Source: Lactobacillus melliventris (lineage in GTDB: Bacteria > Bacillota > Bacilli > Lactobacillales > Lactobacillaceae). From it: a stretch of DNA of 64,000 nt. Shown here one piece after another: positions 57,395 through 64,000 of this stretch (position 1 is its first letter; every line of letters starts with the position of its first letter). Under the pieces are notes generated by a model. That model searched no databases. It saw nothing but the letters and a program-made list of their open reading frames with translations, and was not told the origin of the DNA. The DNA is taken from assembly GCF_013346935.1 (NCBI RefSeq), contig NZ_JAAEEB010000009.1:20203-84202 (forward strand), read 5' to 3'. The translations under genes were made by a program, and so were the position numbers.

Positions 57395-58330
57395 TTAAAC
57401 TCTATTTATAGTAATATTATTTTTAATCGCATCTAATTCATCAAGCTTTAAGTGTCCTGGATGTTCATCAAGAGCATTTAAAACGCCATATGCCATTGAC
57501 CGTAAAAGAATTTTTTCGGTTGATTCATTTTGATCTATACCAAGTGCCAAGCCAGCGACTACCGAATCACCGGACCCAATGGCATTAATTGTATTAATTT
57601 TTGGTACCTTAATCTCATAAAAACATTCACGATGTTTTACAAGAGCACCTTCAGACCCTAAAGTTAAAACAATCCATTCTATTCCGTTAAAGAGTGGCAT
57701 AGACAAATATTTTTTTAAAACACCCATATCCTTAACTTCAACTTTTCGGTTTATCAAGCTTTCCAATTCATGTTCGTTAGGCTTGATTAGCATTGGTTTT
57801 ATTGAACTTGAAATACTAGCTTTTAAAGCTGAACCGGAAGTATCAAGTAATAGTTTTTTTCCCTCGTTTACAGCAACTTCAGTTAATTTACTATAATAAT
57901 CATGATTTAATCCTTGCGGTAAACTACCTGAAACGACTATTGTGTCAAAATCGTTAATAATCTCATGATAAAAGTTAAGAAAATTCGTGTAAGTTTCTGA
58001 TGATAATTTTGGACCTGCTTCTAAAATTTCAGTTTGTAATTTACCAGTAATTATAGAAATATTATTTCTTGACTCTTGGTCTATTTCAAAAAAGTGATGT
58101 TTAATTTCTTGTTCATTTAAGCGACTTTTAATAAAACTACCAGTAGTTCCGCCAATAATTCCAGTTGCTACAGCTTTATTACCAACTTGATTTAAAACAC
58201 GAGTAACATTTAGACCTTTACCACCTGCAGTTTTTGTAATATTTAAGGCTCGATTTGTCTTCCCTAATTGAAATTTATCAAGTAGATATGTAATATCAAC
58301 CGAAGCATTTAGTGTTACAGTTAAAATCAA
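57395..58330 (-). CDS. PfkB-family phosphofructokinase-like sugar kinase
   Basis: 311-residue kinase of the PfkB/ribokinase family, in the 1-phosphofructokinase/tagatose-6-phosphate kinase branch (FruK/LacC). The start MILTVTLNASVDITYLL and TAGGKGLNVTRVL (32-44) are characteristic; the catalytic AIGSGDSVVAG has Asp255. It starts with TTG at 58328-58330 because GAGG lies about 10 bases upstream. It probably phosphorylates a ketose monophosphate to a bisphosphate for the downstream aldolase. Fructose-1-P and tagatose-6-P are both possible substrates. Confidence 0.88.
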   Translation of the reverse strand: MILTVTLNASVDITYLLDKFQLGKTNRALNITKTAGGKGLNVTRVLNQVGNKAVATGIIGGTTGSFIKSRLNEQEIKHHFFEIDQESRNNISIITGKLQTEILEAGPKLSSETYTNFLNFYHEIINDFDTIVVSGSLPQGLNHDYYSKLTEVAVNEGKKLLLDTSGSALKASISSSIKPMLIKPNEHELESLINRKVEVKDMGVLKKYLSMPLFNGIEWIVLTLGSEGALVKHRECFYEIKVPKINTINAIGSGDSVVAGLALGIDQNESTEKILLRSMAYGVLNALDEHPGHLKLDELDAIKNNITINRV

Positions 58331-58347
58331 TTTGTATTCGCCTCATG

Positions 58348-59853
58348 TCATTTCATCAAGCCTTTCAGGCTTTCATACAATTTTAAGTACTTTGCAAAGC
58401 CTTTATTATAGGTTTCTAAATTATTTTTATTGGGCTTATATACTTTTTGAATTCTCACTGTTTTTGCTCTAGCCTCTTCATAATCTTTATACACATGGAC
58501 ACCAACACCAGCTAAAATTGCTGCTCCTAAAGTAGTGGCAGTATCAGATGAAGGAACACGAATTATTTTTCCAGTTACATCAGCTTTTATTTGTGTCAAT
58601 ATAGTAGAGTTAGCTGAGCCACCCATTGCCCACAGCTCTTTTACCTTAGCACCTAATTGTTCGGCAATAACTAAATTGTGCCTTAGTGAGTATGCAATTC
58701 CTTCTTGCGAAGCCCTAATAATATTAGATCTGGTCTTAGTAAAATCTAAGCCATAGTAAACACCTTTAGCATATGGATTCCAAATAGGTGAGCGTTCACC
58801 TTTCATGTACGGTAAGAATATTACTCCTTCCGAACCTGCAGGAACTCGTGCAGACAATTGATCCATTTCATAGTATGTGCTAGTACCGTGATAATGTGCA
58901 TTAGACTTTTCTTCAAAACAAAAATTGTTTTTTACCCAATCAATGACACCACCGCCACCAACAGTGCCTCCTTGAAGGAGCCAGTGACCTGGAACAACGT
59001 GATAACCCATGATTAGCCGTGGATCTGCAATATATTTATTTAAGCAAATGCTCATTCCTTCAGCTTGACCGCCTTGCTCTTGTGTTTCCCCATTTGAAAT
59101 AACTCCTGTGCCTAAAGCACCACAGGCGGCATCGACACCTCCAGCAACAACGGGTATCCCTTCTGCCATCCATGTTTCAGCTGATGCTTTACTGGAAACG
59201 TGACCTACAACTTCATCGCTATTGTAAATTGAAGGAAAAATGGTAGAAGGAATACCGAACGCGTCACACATTTCCTCACTCCATTCACCTTTTTTCATAT
59301 CAAAGCAATGTAAACCATACCCCTGTGAAATATCTTGAGTTATTTTACCTGTCAATTTATAAACTATATAACTATTAGATTGAAGGACTTTATAAACTCT
59401 TTTAAATATTTCTTGATGGTTTTCTTTTAACCATAACAGTTTAGGTAAACTGTAGGTGGGTTGAAATGGATTACCACTGACTTCAAATATTTTTTCCTCT
59501 CCAATTTCTTCTTTTACCCGATTACAAAGATCTGTAGCTCTTGTATCCATCCAAATTGGGTTATTAAAAATGACTTTTCCATTACAATCAATTGGTATCA
59601 TTGACCAACCCTGACCATCTACGCCAATTCCCTGGATAGTAACATCTACCATTTTTTTATTACTTACAATTTTCTTAGTAGCTTCGCAAACAGCATGCCA
59701 CCATTCTTCAGGCTTCTGTTCAACCCAACCTTCAGCAGGATAATAAGTGGGGTACTTTTCACTAACAGAAATAATAACTTTACCGTCAATAGTAAAAGCA
59801 GTTAACTTACAACTTGATGTTCCTATATCAATTCCTAAAAGTGCATCTGTCAT
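58348..59853 (-). CDS. FGGY-family carbohydrate kinase
   Basis: 501-residue sugar/polyol kinase nearest by pattern to xylulokinases. N-terminal phosphate loop GIDIGTSSCK (7-16), VEQKPEEWW (44-52), catalytic base Asp241 in AGGVDAACGALG, and C-terminal GGSANS (about 415-420) plus ATTLGAAILAG. It overlaps the dehydrogenase stop by 1 bp and has an AGGGGGTG ribosome site. In a PTS operon a FGGY kinase is redundant, so its presence suggests the EIIC delivers an unphosphorylated substrate. Substrate cannot be named; LsrK-type AI-2 kinase is less likely. Confidence 0.87.
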   Translation of the reverse strand: MTDALLGIDIGTSSCKLTAFTIDGKVIISVSEKYPTYYPAEGWVEQKPEEWWHAVCEATKKIVSNKKMVDVTIQGIGVDGQGWSMIPIDCNGKVIFNNPIWMDTRATDLCNRVKEEIGEEKIFEVSGNPFQPTYSLPKLLWLKENHQEIFKRVYKVLQSNSYIVYKLTGKITQDISQGYGLHCFDMKKGEWSEEMCDAFGIPSTIFPSIYNSDEVVGHVSSKASAETWMAEGIPVVAGGVDAACGALGTGVISNGETQEQGGQAEGMSICLNKYIADPRLIMGYHVVPGHWLLQGGTVGGGGVIDWVKNNFCFEEKSNAHYHGTSTYYEMDQLSARVPAGSEGVIFLPYMKGERSPIWNPYAKGVYYGLDFTKTRSNIIRASQEGIAYSLRHNLVIAEQLGAKVKELWAMGGSANSTILTQIKADVTGKIIRVPSSDTATTLGAAILAGVGVHVYKDYEEARAKTVRIQKVYKPNKNNLETYNKGFAKYLKLYESLKGLMK

Positions 59854-60896
59854 TATTCTTCACCCCCTATTTGGTATAAAACTTTAATATTAGCTGAATC
59901 TTTCTTAGTTAGATCATAGAAAGGCTTTGCCCCGTCTTCTAACGAATAAGTTGCCGTTATCATCTGATCTAAATTAATTAATCGCCGTTTTAATAAGCTA
60001 ATTGCTGCTGGCCATTTATAGCCTGGAAATGGCGCTGAATATGACATCATTGAACCAGTAACTAACAATTCTTTACGAAAAATTTCTTCAAATTCATTTG
60101 CCTTAAAGGTAACATCATGGGTACTAGTTCCAACATATACTACCCTTCCTCTTTTTTTAGTTACTAATATGGCTTGCACTTGTGTAATTGGATTGCCTAT
60201 TGCCTCAAAAGTAATTGTAGGGCATTCATGATCATTAAAATAATCAATCAAATTTGTCTTTGACGAATTTATAGTAATGTCAGCTCCTAATTTATGGGAA
60301 AAATCCAATTTTTTATCATTAATATCGATCATAATAATTTTCCCCAAACCTTCTGCCCTTAAAGCGGTTAAGATCATCAGACCGATAGTTCCTGCGCCAA
60401 ATATAACTGCAGTTTCATTAACTTTTAGCGAGAATCTTTGTGTTGCGCTCAGTCCAATCGTAAAGGGTTCAACTAAAGCTGCTGTTTTAAGACTTACGTT
60501 GCTCGGTAATTTAATAATATTTGTTTCTGGAACAGCCACGTATTCAGCTAAAGCTCCTGGTTGATGAGAACCTATAAAGCCATAATTTTCACATAATTCT
60601 GGATATCCCGCTAAACAATATTCACATGAACCACATACCGTCAAAGGTGCAGCAGTGACTCTTTCCCCCTTTTTTAAACTCTGAACATTTTTACCTATTT
60701 TTACTATTGTTCCTGAAAATTCATGCCCCAATATTTGAGGAAATTGGTGAACTGCACCTTGAAAGTAGCGCGGTAAATCTGAGCCGCATATACCACAAAA
60801 AGCAACTTTAATTAAAACTTCATTATCTTTAATTTGGGGTGGCTCAATTTCATTAAGAACCATTTTCTCTTTATCAACAATTTGTAAAGCCTTCAT
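59853..60896 (-). CDS. Zinc-dependent polyol dehydrogenase (GatD-like)
   Basis: 347-residue medium-chain dehydrogenase. Catalytic zinc ligands Cys37 (CGICGSD), His58 and Glu59 (GHEF), structural zinc Cys88, Cys91, Cys94 and Cys102. The NAD-binding Rossmann loop is IFGAGTIGLM (about 165-174). It groups by pattern with galactitol-1-phosphate 5-dehydrogenase and sorbitol dehydrogenase. It follows the EIIC gene by 25 bp. Whether it acts on the free or phosphorylated polyol depends on the order of the kinase step, which is unsettled. Confidence 0.9.
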   Translation of the reverse strand: MKALQIVDKEKMVLNEIEPPQIKDNEVLIKVAFCGICGSDLPRYFQGAVHQFPQILGHEFSGTIVKIGKNVQSLKKGERVTAAPLTVCGSCEYCLAGYPELCENYGFIGSHQPGALAEYVAVPETNIIKLPSNVSLKTAALVEPFTIGLSATQRFSLKVNETAVIFGAGTIGLMILTALRAEGLGKIIMIDINDKKLDFSHKLGADITINSSKTNLIDYFNDHECPTITFEAIGNPITQVQAILVTKKRGRVVYVGTSTHDVTFKANEFEEIFRKELLVTGSMMSYSAPFPGYKWPAAISLLKRRLINLDQMITATYSLEDGAKPFYDLTKKDSANIKVLYQIGGEE

Positions 60897-60921
60897 ATTT
60901 TTAACCTCTTACTTAAAACTT

Positions 60922-62196
60922 CTAGTTTCCAAATCCTAATAATTTCGAAAAGTATACAACAATCCACATCAATAAATTTCCACCTTCATCCCAGCAACTA
61001 ACTAACGTTTTTCCACCAACAACTCCATTAAGAACGTGAGTCATCTGCGCAGCTTGAGTTGTAAGTGGAGCTAGTTGAGTTGCAGCTATAGTTGTTAAAC
61101 TTATCCAAATAGTTGTCAAAATGACGTTATAAACAATATTTCCTTTGGTATATGGAGCCATTCCGCCAATCCAATATGGTAAAGCGGCTAAGCTTGCAAC
61201 TGGAAGAAAATTGTTACCTGGTAAGAAAGCACAAAGAAATATTGCAATTGGATACATAATAACTACTGTTGACATTACAGATGGATCTTTTAATAACATT
61301 ACTGGATCAACAGCAATATTTAATTTTCTTCCTTGGAAACGATCTTTCATAAAAGTAGACAAATTAGTGGTAATCGGTAAAATCCCATCTGCAACAAATT
61401 GAAGCATAGCCGGTAAAATTACAAGCACAGCTGCTAATTTTATTGCTAATTGTATAGTCGAGGCGACACCTATTCCTGCAATTAAGCCGATTACTGCTCC
61501 TAATAATGCACCAACTACACTGTTTTCACCAAAAATACCAAATTTCTTTTTGATATCAGAAGAAGAAGCTTTTATTTTATTTAACCCAGGTATAATGTTT
61601 ATAATTTTCATCATAAAAAAGGCAAAAGTTGCAGGAAATGTTGCTGATGGCGCAGGAATAGTTACGCCTTCAAGTTTATTAAATTCTTGAAACTTCTTGG
61701 CATGAAAATCAGCTAAAAACATTGAAATTACAAGAGTAACAATCCCAGCAATAATGCCTAACAATAAATTTTTAGTGAAAGCCCAAAACATAACACCCAG
61801 AGCCGAGCCATGCCAAATATTCCACATGTCTACCCACAAAGTGTTAGTAAGTTTTAAAGTTACTAAAATAATATTCACAACGACAATTCCTAAAATTATC
61901 CAAGGAACTCCTGGCCATCCCCAGGCAGCAGTAACACTACCGTATCCAATGTCAACTACTGAAAAGTTTGCATGTAGTCTTATAGACAAAGCCTTAGTTA
62001 CTGGTTGCATAGCCTGAACCGAAAAATCAGTTATCAAGTTCAAACCCGTTAATCCAATTCCAATTAATAATGAGCTTGTTAGACTTTTCGCAAAACCAGC
62101 TTTGCACACTAATCCAATAATTAGCATAACTATTGGAACAAAATACGTTCCTCCAAGACCAATAAACCAATCAATGGCTCCCTTTAATATATTCAC
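60922..62196 (-). CDS. PTS galactitol-type EIIC, without partner EIIA/EIIB
   Basis: 424-residue membrane protein of the galactitol EIIC (GatC) family in the AgC/UlaA superfamily, with about ten hydrophobic helices. It starts with GTG at 62194-62196, with AAAGGGGG upstream. It is the first gene of the operon. All other reading frames in the operon are accounted for, so no EIIA or EIIB is nearby; either they are encoded elsewhere or it is a PTS-independent carrier feeding the FGGY kinase. The dehydrogenase next door supports a polyol substrate. Confidence 0.88.
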   Translation of the reverse strand: MNILKGAIDWFIGLGGTYFVPIVMLIIGLVCKAGFAKSLTSSLLIGIGLTGLNLITDFSVQAMQPVTKALSIRLHANFSVVDIGYGSVTAAWGWPGVPWIILGIVVVNIILVTLKLTNTLWVDMWNIWHGSALGVMFWAFTKNLLLGIIAGIVTLVISMFLADFHAKKFQEFNKLEGVTIPAPSATFPATFAFFMMKIINIIPGLNKIKASSSDIKKKFGIFGENSVVGALLGAVIGLIAGIGVASTIQLAIKLAAVLVILPAMLQFVADGILPITTNLSTFMKDRFQGRKLNIAVDPVMLLKDPSVMSTVVIMYPIAIFLCAFLPGNNFLPVASLAALPYWIGGMAPYTKGNIVYNVILTTIWISLTTIAATQLAPLTTQAAQMTHVLNGVVGGKTLVSCWDEGGNLLMWIVVYFSKLLGFGN

Positions 62197-62260
62197 TTAA
62201 TTACCCCCTTTACAAGACATATTTACAATACAAGAATAAATCTAAATTACTTTTGCTCAA

Positions 62261-62283
62261 ATACATAATACAGTATTTTGTAT
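62261..62283. promoter_or_regulatory. Near-perfect 23-bp palindrome, probable operator
   Basis: Left ATACATAATAC and right GTATTTTGTAT around a central A match in 10 of 11 pairs. It overlaps the -10 and spacer of the operon promoter and is the best candidate binding site for the divergent YhfZ-like regulator. Confidence 0.65.
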
Positions 62284-62293
62284 AATTAATCAA
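62265..62293 (-). promoter_or_regulatory. Promoter of the EIIC-led operon
   Basis: On the minus strand: TTGATT (62288-62293), exactly 17 bp, TATTAT (62265-62270). The predicted start near 62258 gives a leader of about 60 nt. Confidence 0.7.
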
Positions 62294-62371
62294 ACAAATA
62301 TTAAAAATATTATTTTAGAAGTACTACTCTAATAGATAATTTGTTTTTTTAAAGACATTCACTATTCGGTG

Positions 62372-62377
62372 TATAAT
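62372..62377 (+). promoter_or_regulatory. -10 element of the regulator gene
   Basis: Perfect TATAAT; the -35 about 17 bp upstream (TTAAAG) is weak. The leader to the ATG at 62465 is about 80 nt. Confidence 0.5.
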
Positions 62378-62464
62378 GATATTTAATAATGTTCAACTCT
62401 AAATTTATGATTTCAATATTATTTTTAGTTGTAAATATCAGATTATTAAATAAAAATTGATAGT

Positions 62465-63412
62465 ATGGGAGCGATTAATATATTTTCGAGTAAGACTGCA
62501 CACACTCAACAAAAACTTGCTGAAATACTTTTATCCTGCAAGATAGGAGATAAAATACCGACTTTTAGTTTTCTTCATGACGAATTAAAGGTTGGTACTG
62601 GAACTATTCAAAGTGCACTTAAGGATTTTGAGCAAGAGAAAATCATTAAACTAAAGGCTCAACCACATTATGGAACGATTTTGATTTCTAAAGATATCAA
62701 AAAGCTATGGGGATTTTTGCCAAATCGTCATCTTGTGGGATTATTTCCTGAACCGCTTAGCTTAGAAATGCGGGGATTAGCCATGGGGATCAGGGAAGCA
62801 TTAAACGATTTAAATATACCACTTGTTATAGTATATGGGTATGGTTCAGCTATTAGATTTGATCGTATTCTAAGTAAGAAATCAAAAGAAGATTTTGTTG
62901 TTTCTTCACTTGCCTCTGCTAAAGATAGAAAAAAAATTAGCCCTAAGTTAAAAATAGCATTAAAATTGAATAGCCATACTTTTTATAAGAAAGATGGATT
63001 GCTATTACTGGAAAAACAAGGAATAGAAAATAGACTTGTATCAAACATAAGAGTGGGTTTAGATGATAGCTCCTATGACCAATCTATACTAACTAAAGAA
63101 ATATATCCAAACGCTGAATACATACCAGTAAAATATTCCAATGTACCTTTTGAAATTTTAAACCAAAATATTGATTGTGCAGTTTGGCACCGCACTCAAA
63201 ATGAAAAGTATTTACAAAAAACTTCAATAGATTCAATCAAGATTCAACAAAAGTTACTCAAAAATGTTAGTCTTGAAGAAATTTCAAAAGCTGTAATTAG
63301 TGTTAATTCAGATAACTGCTTAATTATTGAACTTTTACGCAATATCAATGTTGAAAAAATTCAGTACTTTCAAAAGCAAGTCGTCGAAGGTAAAATCGAT
63401 GCGCTTTTCTAG
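62465..63412 (+). CDS. YhfZ-like transcriptional regulator
   Basis: 315-residue regulator with an N-terminal winged-helix domain (about 10-75, IGDKIPTFSFLHDEL then TGTIQSALKDFEQEKII) and a C-terminal ligand domain resembling periplasmic binding proteins (about 85-315, LVGLFPEPLSLEMRGLAMG). The pattern agrees with E. coli YhfZ, a GntR-like regulator with a binding-protein-like C-terminal domain. It is divergent from the EIIC-led operon, which it presumably controls through the 62261-62283 palindrome. Its ribosome site is weak (GATAG only). The ligand is unknown. Confidence 0.85.
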   Translation: MGAINIFSSKTAHTQQKLAEILLSCKIGDKIPTFSFLHDELKVGTGTIQSALKDFEQEKIIKLKAQPHYGTILISKDIKKLWGFLPNRHLVGLFPEPLSLEMRGLAMGIREALNDLNIPLVIVYGYGSAIRFDRILSKKSKEDFVVSSLASAKDRKKISPKLKIALKLNSHTFYKKDGLLLLEKQGIENRLVSNIRVGLDDSSYDQSILTKEIYPNAEYIPVKYSNVPFEILNQNIDCAVWHRTQNEKYLQKTSIDSIKIQQKLLKNVSLEEISKAVISVNSDNCLIIELLRNINVEKIQYFQKQVVEGKIDALF

Positions 63413-63467
63413 AGTTGATTCTAAAAGCAGTTTTTTATACATATAAAATTTTAATTTAAAAAATTAG

Positions 63468-63508
63468 CGAAAAAAGACCCTGTAGTTATTTATGACTACA
63501 GGGTTTCT
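63468..63508 (-). terminator. Terminator of the rRNA/tRNA operon
   Basis: ACCCTGTAGT (63477-63486) and ACTACAGGGT (63495-63504) form a perfect stem, and the minus strand continues CTTTTTTCG. It also faces the end of the regulator gene. Confidence 0.9.
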
Positions 63509-63510
63509 TA

Positions 63511-63600
63511 CGGAGTGTGAGAGATTTGAACTCTCGATACAGGATTAACCCATATACATGATTTCCAATCATGCTCCTTAAGCCACTCGGACAACACTCC
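63511..63600 (-). tRNA. tRNA-Ser (GGA)
   Basis: 90-nt class II tRNA, acceptor GGAGTGT/ACACTCC, anticodon loop TTGGAAA with GGA, long variable arm, discriminator G. Confidence 0.96.
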
Positions 63601-63607
63601 AAATTAA

Positions 63608-63680
63608 CTCCGGCTGTCAGACTCGAACTGACGACATCTTGATTAACAGTCAAGCGCTCTACCAACTGAGCTAAGCCGGA
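63608..63680 (-). tRNA. tRNA-Asn (GTT)
   Basis: 73 nt, acceptor TCCGGCT/AGCCGGA, anticodon loop CTGTTAA with GTT, T-loop GTTCGAG, discriminator G. Confidence 0.96.
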
Positions 63681-63690
63681 ATACTAAAAA

Positions 63691-63807
63691 GCACGGCAGC
63701 GTCCTACCCTCGCAGGCAGTCTCCCACCAACTACTCTCGGCGTGAAGAAGCTTAACTGCTGTGTTCGGCATGGTTACAGGTGTTTCCTTCTTGCTCTTGC
63801 CACCGTA
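63691..63807 (-). rRNA. 5S rRNA
   Basis: About 117 nt on the minus strand, from TACGGTGGCAAGAGC to GTAGGACGCTGCCGTGC, with the conserved CCGAACACAG-type central helix (GCCGAACACAGCAGTTAAG region). Ends estimated by eye. Confidence 0.95.
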
Positions 63808-63879
63808 CTTTTCCTTGTGAGCTTTTACACTCAAAACTAAATATAATCCGCTAAAAAAACCTTGATTGCCTTTAAGCTT

Positions 63880-64000
63880 TGGTCAAGTCCTCGACTGATT
63901 AGTACTGGTCCGCTCCAAGCCTCACGGCTCTTCCACTCCCAGCCTATCTACCTCTTAGTCTTTGAGGTGTCTTACTACTTACGTATGGGAAATCTCATCT
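63880..64000 (-). rRNA. 23S rRNA, 3' end (cut by window edge)
   Basis: The minus strand shows the conserved 23S tail ending in AATCAGTCGAGGACTTGACC, with the gene continuing past 64000. The 3' end is placed at about 63880. The 63808-63879 spacer to 5S holds AT-rich sequence that likely forms a processing stem. Confidence 0.93.

Noticed and set aside
58348..59853. LsrK-type AI-2 kinase with LsrF as a quorum-signal pathway
   Set aside because: The kinase motifs are nearer xylulokinases, and there is no LsrR, LsrB or Lsr ABC importer; the dehydrogenase and PfkB kinase do not fit AI-2 breakdown.
63643..63834. Open frame of 63 codons on the minus strand
   Set aside because: It covers 5S rRNA and part of tRNA-Asn; such frames are commonly misannotated and have no ribosome site.

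Overview
The window reads as a chromosomal segment of a low-GC, Gram-positive lactic acid bacterium, most likely genus Lactobacillus in the strict sense. The evidence is the AT-rich sequence, the Firmicutes primosome pair DnaB/DnaI, NrdR, EcsAB, YtxH, PrsA, the YhaM/YhaN/YhaO set, T-box leaders on tRNA-synthetase genes, and an S(MK)-type leader on metK (a riboswitch class known from Lactobacillales). The species cannot be fixed from the sequence alone. Most genes lie on the minus strand.

Layout. 1-8.1 kb: thrS (cut by the left edge) with its T-box, then, further upstream in transcription, a tight DNA replication/repair operon polA-mutM-coaE-nrdR-dnaB-dnaI. 8.2-13.3 kb: murC, ytpR, a thioredoxin-like gene, trmB, and the ABC exporter ecsA-ecsB. 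13.4-15.3 kb on the plus strand: hit, a YtxH-like gene, prsA. 15.4-15.6 kb holds the decayed tail of an ABC exporter gene. 15.8-22.9 kb: yhaM, yhaN-like, yhaO-like, a YlbF-family gene and a class A PBP. 23-25.4 kb: a pseudouridine synthase and a serine hydrolase. 25.5-31.9 kb: an alpha/beta hydrolase and an accessory beta-glucoside island (aldo/keto reductase, LacI regulator, PTS EIIBCA, 6-phospho-beta-glucosidase), with a perfect operator palindrome inside the PTS promoter. 32-38.4 kb: a phosphatase, fba, T-box-argS, an L,D-transpeptidase, nnrD and a DacA-type carboxypeptidase. 38.5-46.3 kb: tRNA-Leu, PspC, an aminotransferase, a MurJ/YtgP-like flippase, T-box-leuS, a PAP2 phosphatase and a cupin. 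46.4-50.8 kb: an unusual ABC locus with three related permeases and one short ATPase, preceded by repeats and a leader terminator. 50.9-54.5 kb: a tyrosine phosphatase, an MFS exporter, and metK under an S(MK) box. 54.6-54.95 kb: tRNA-Val, tRNA-Glu and a second identical tRNA-Val. 55.1-63.4 kb: a sugar/polyol catabolic operon with a divergent YhfZ-like regulator. 63.5-64 kb: the end of an rRNA operon (23S end, 5S, tRNA-Asn, tRNA-Ser).

How it works together. The housekeeping blocks couple replication, wall synthesis (murC, PBP, DacA, L,D-transpeptidase, flippase), secretion (prsA, ecsAB) and translation. The two accessory blocks are sugar modules. The strongest candidate for something undescribed is the 55-63 kb operon. 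It encodes a galactitol-type EIIC without any visible EIIA or EIIB, followed by a zinc polyol dehydrogenase, an FGGY kinase, a PfkB kinase, an FAD-linked oxidase and an LsrF/FbaB-like class I aldolase. This suggests a route in which the EIIC imports an unphosphorylated substrate that cytosolic kinases then phosphorylate. A near-perfect 23-bp palindrome overlaps the -10 of its promoter and is the likely regulator site. No CRISPR array, insertion sequence or prophage was seen.
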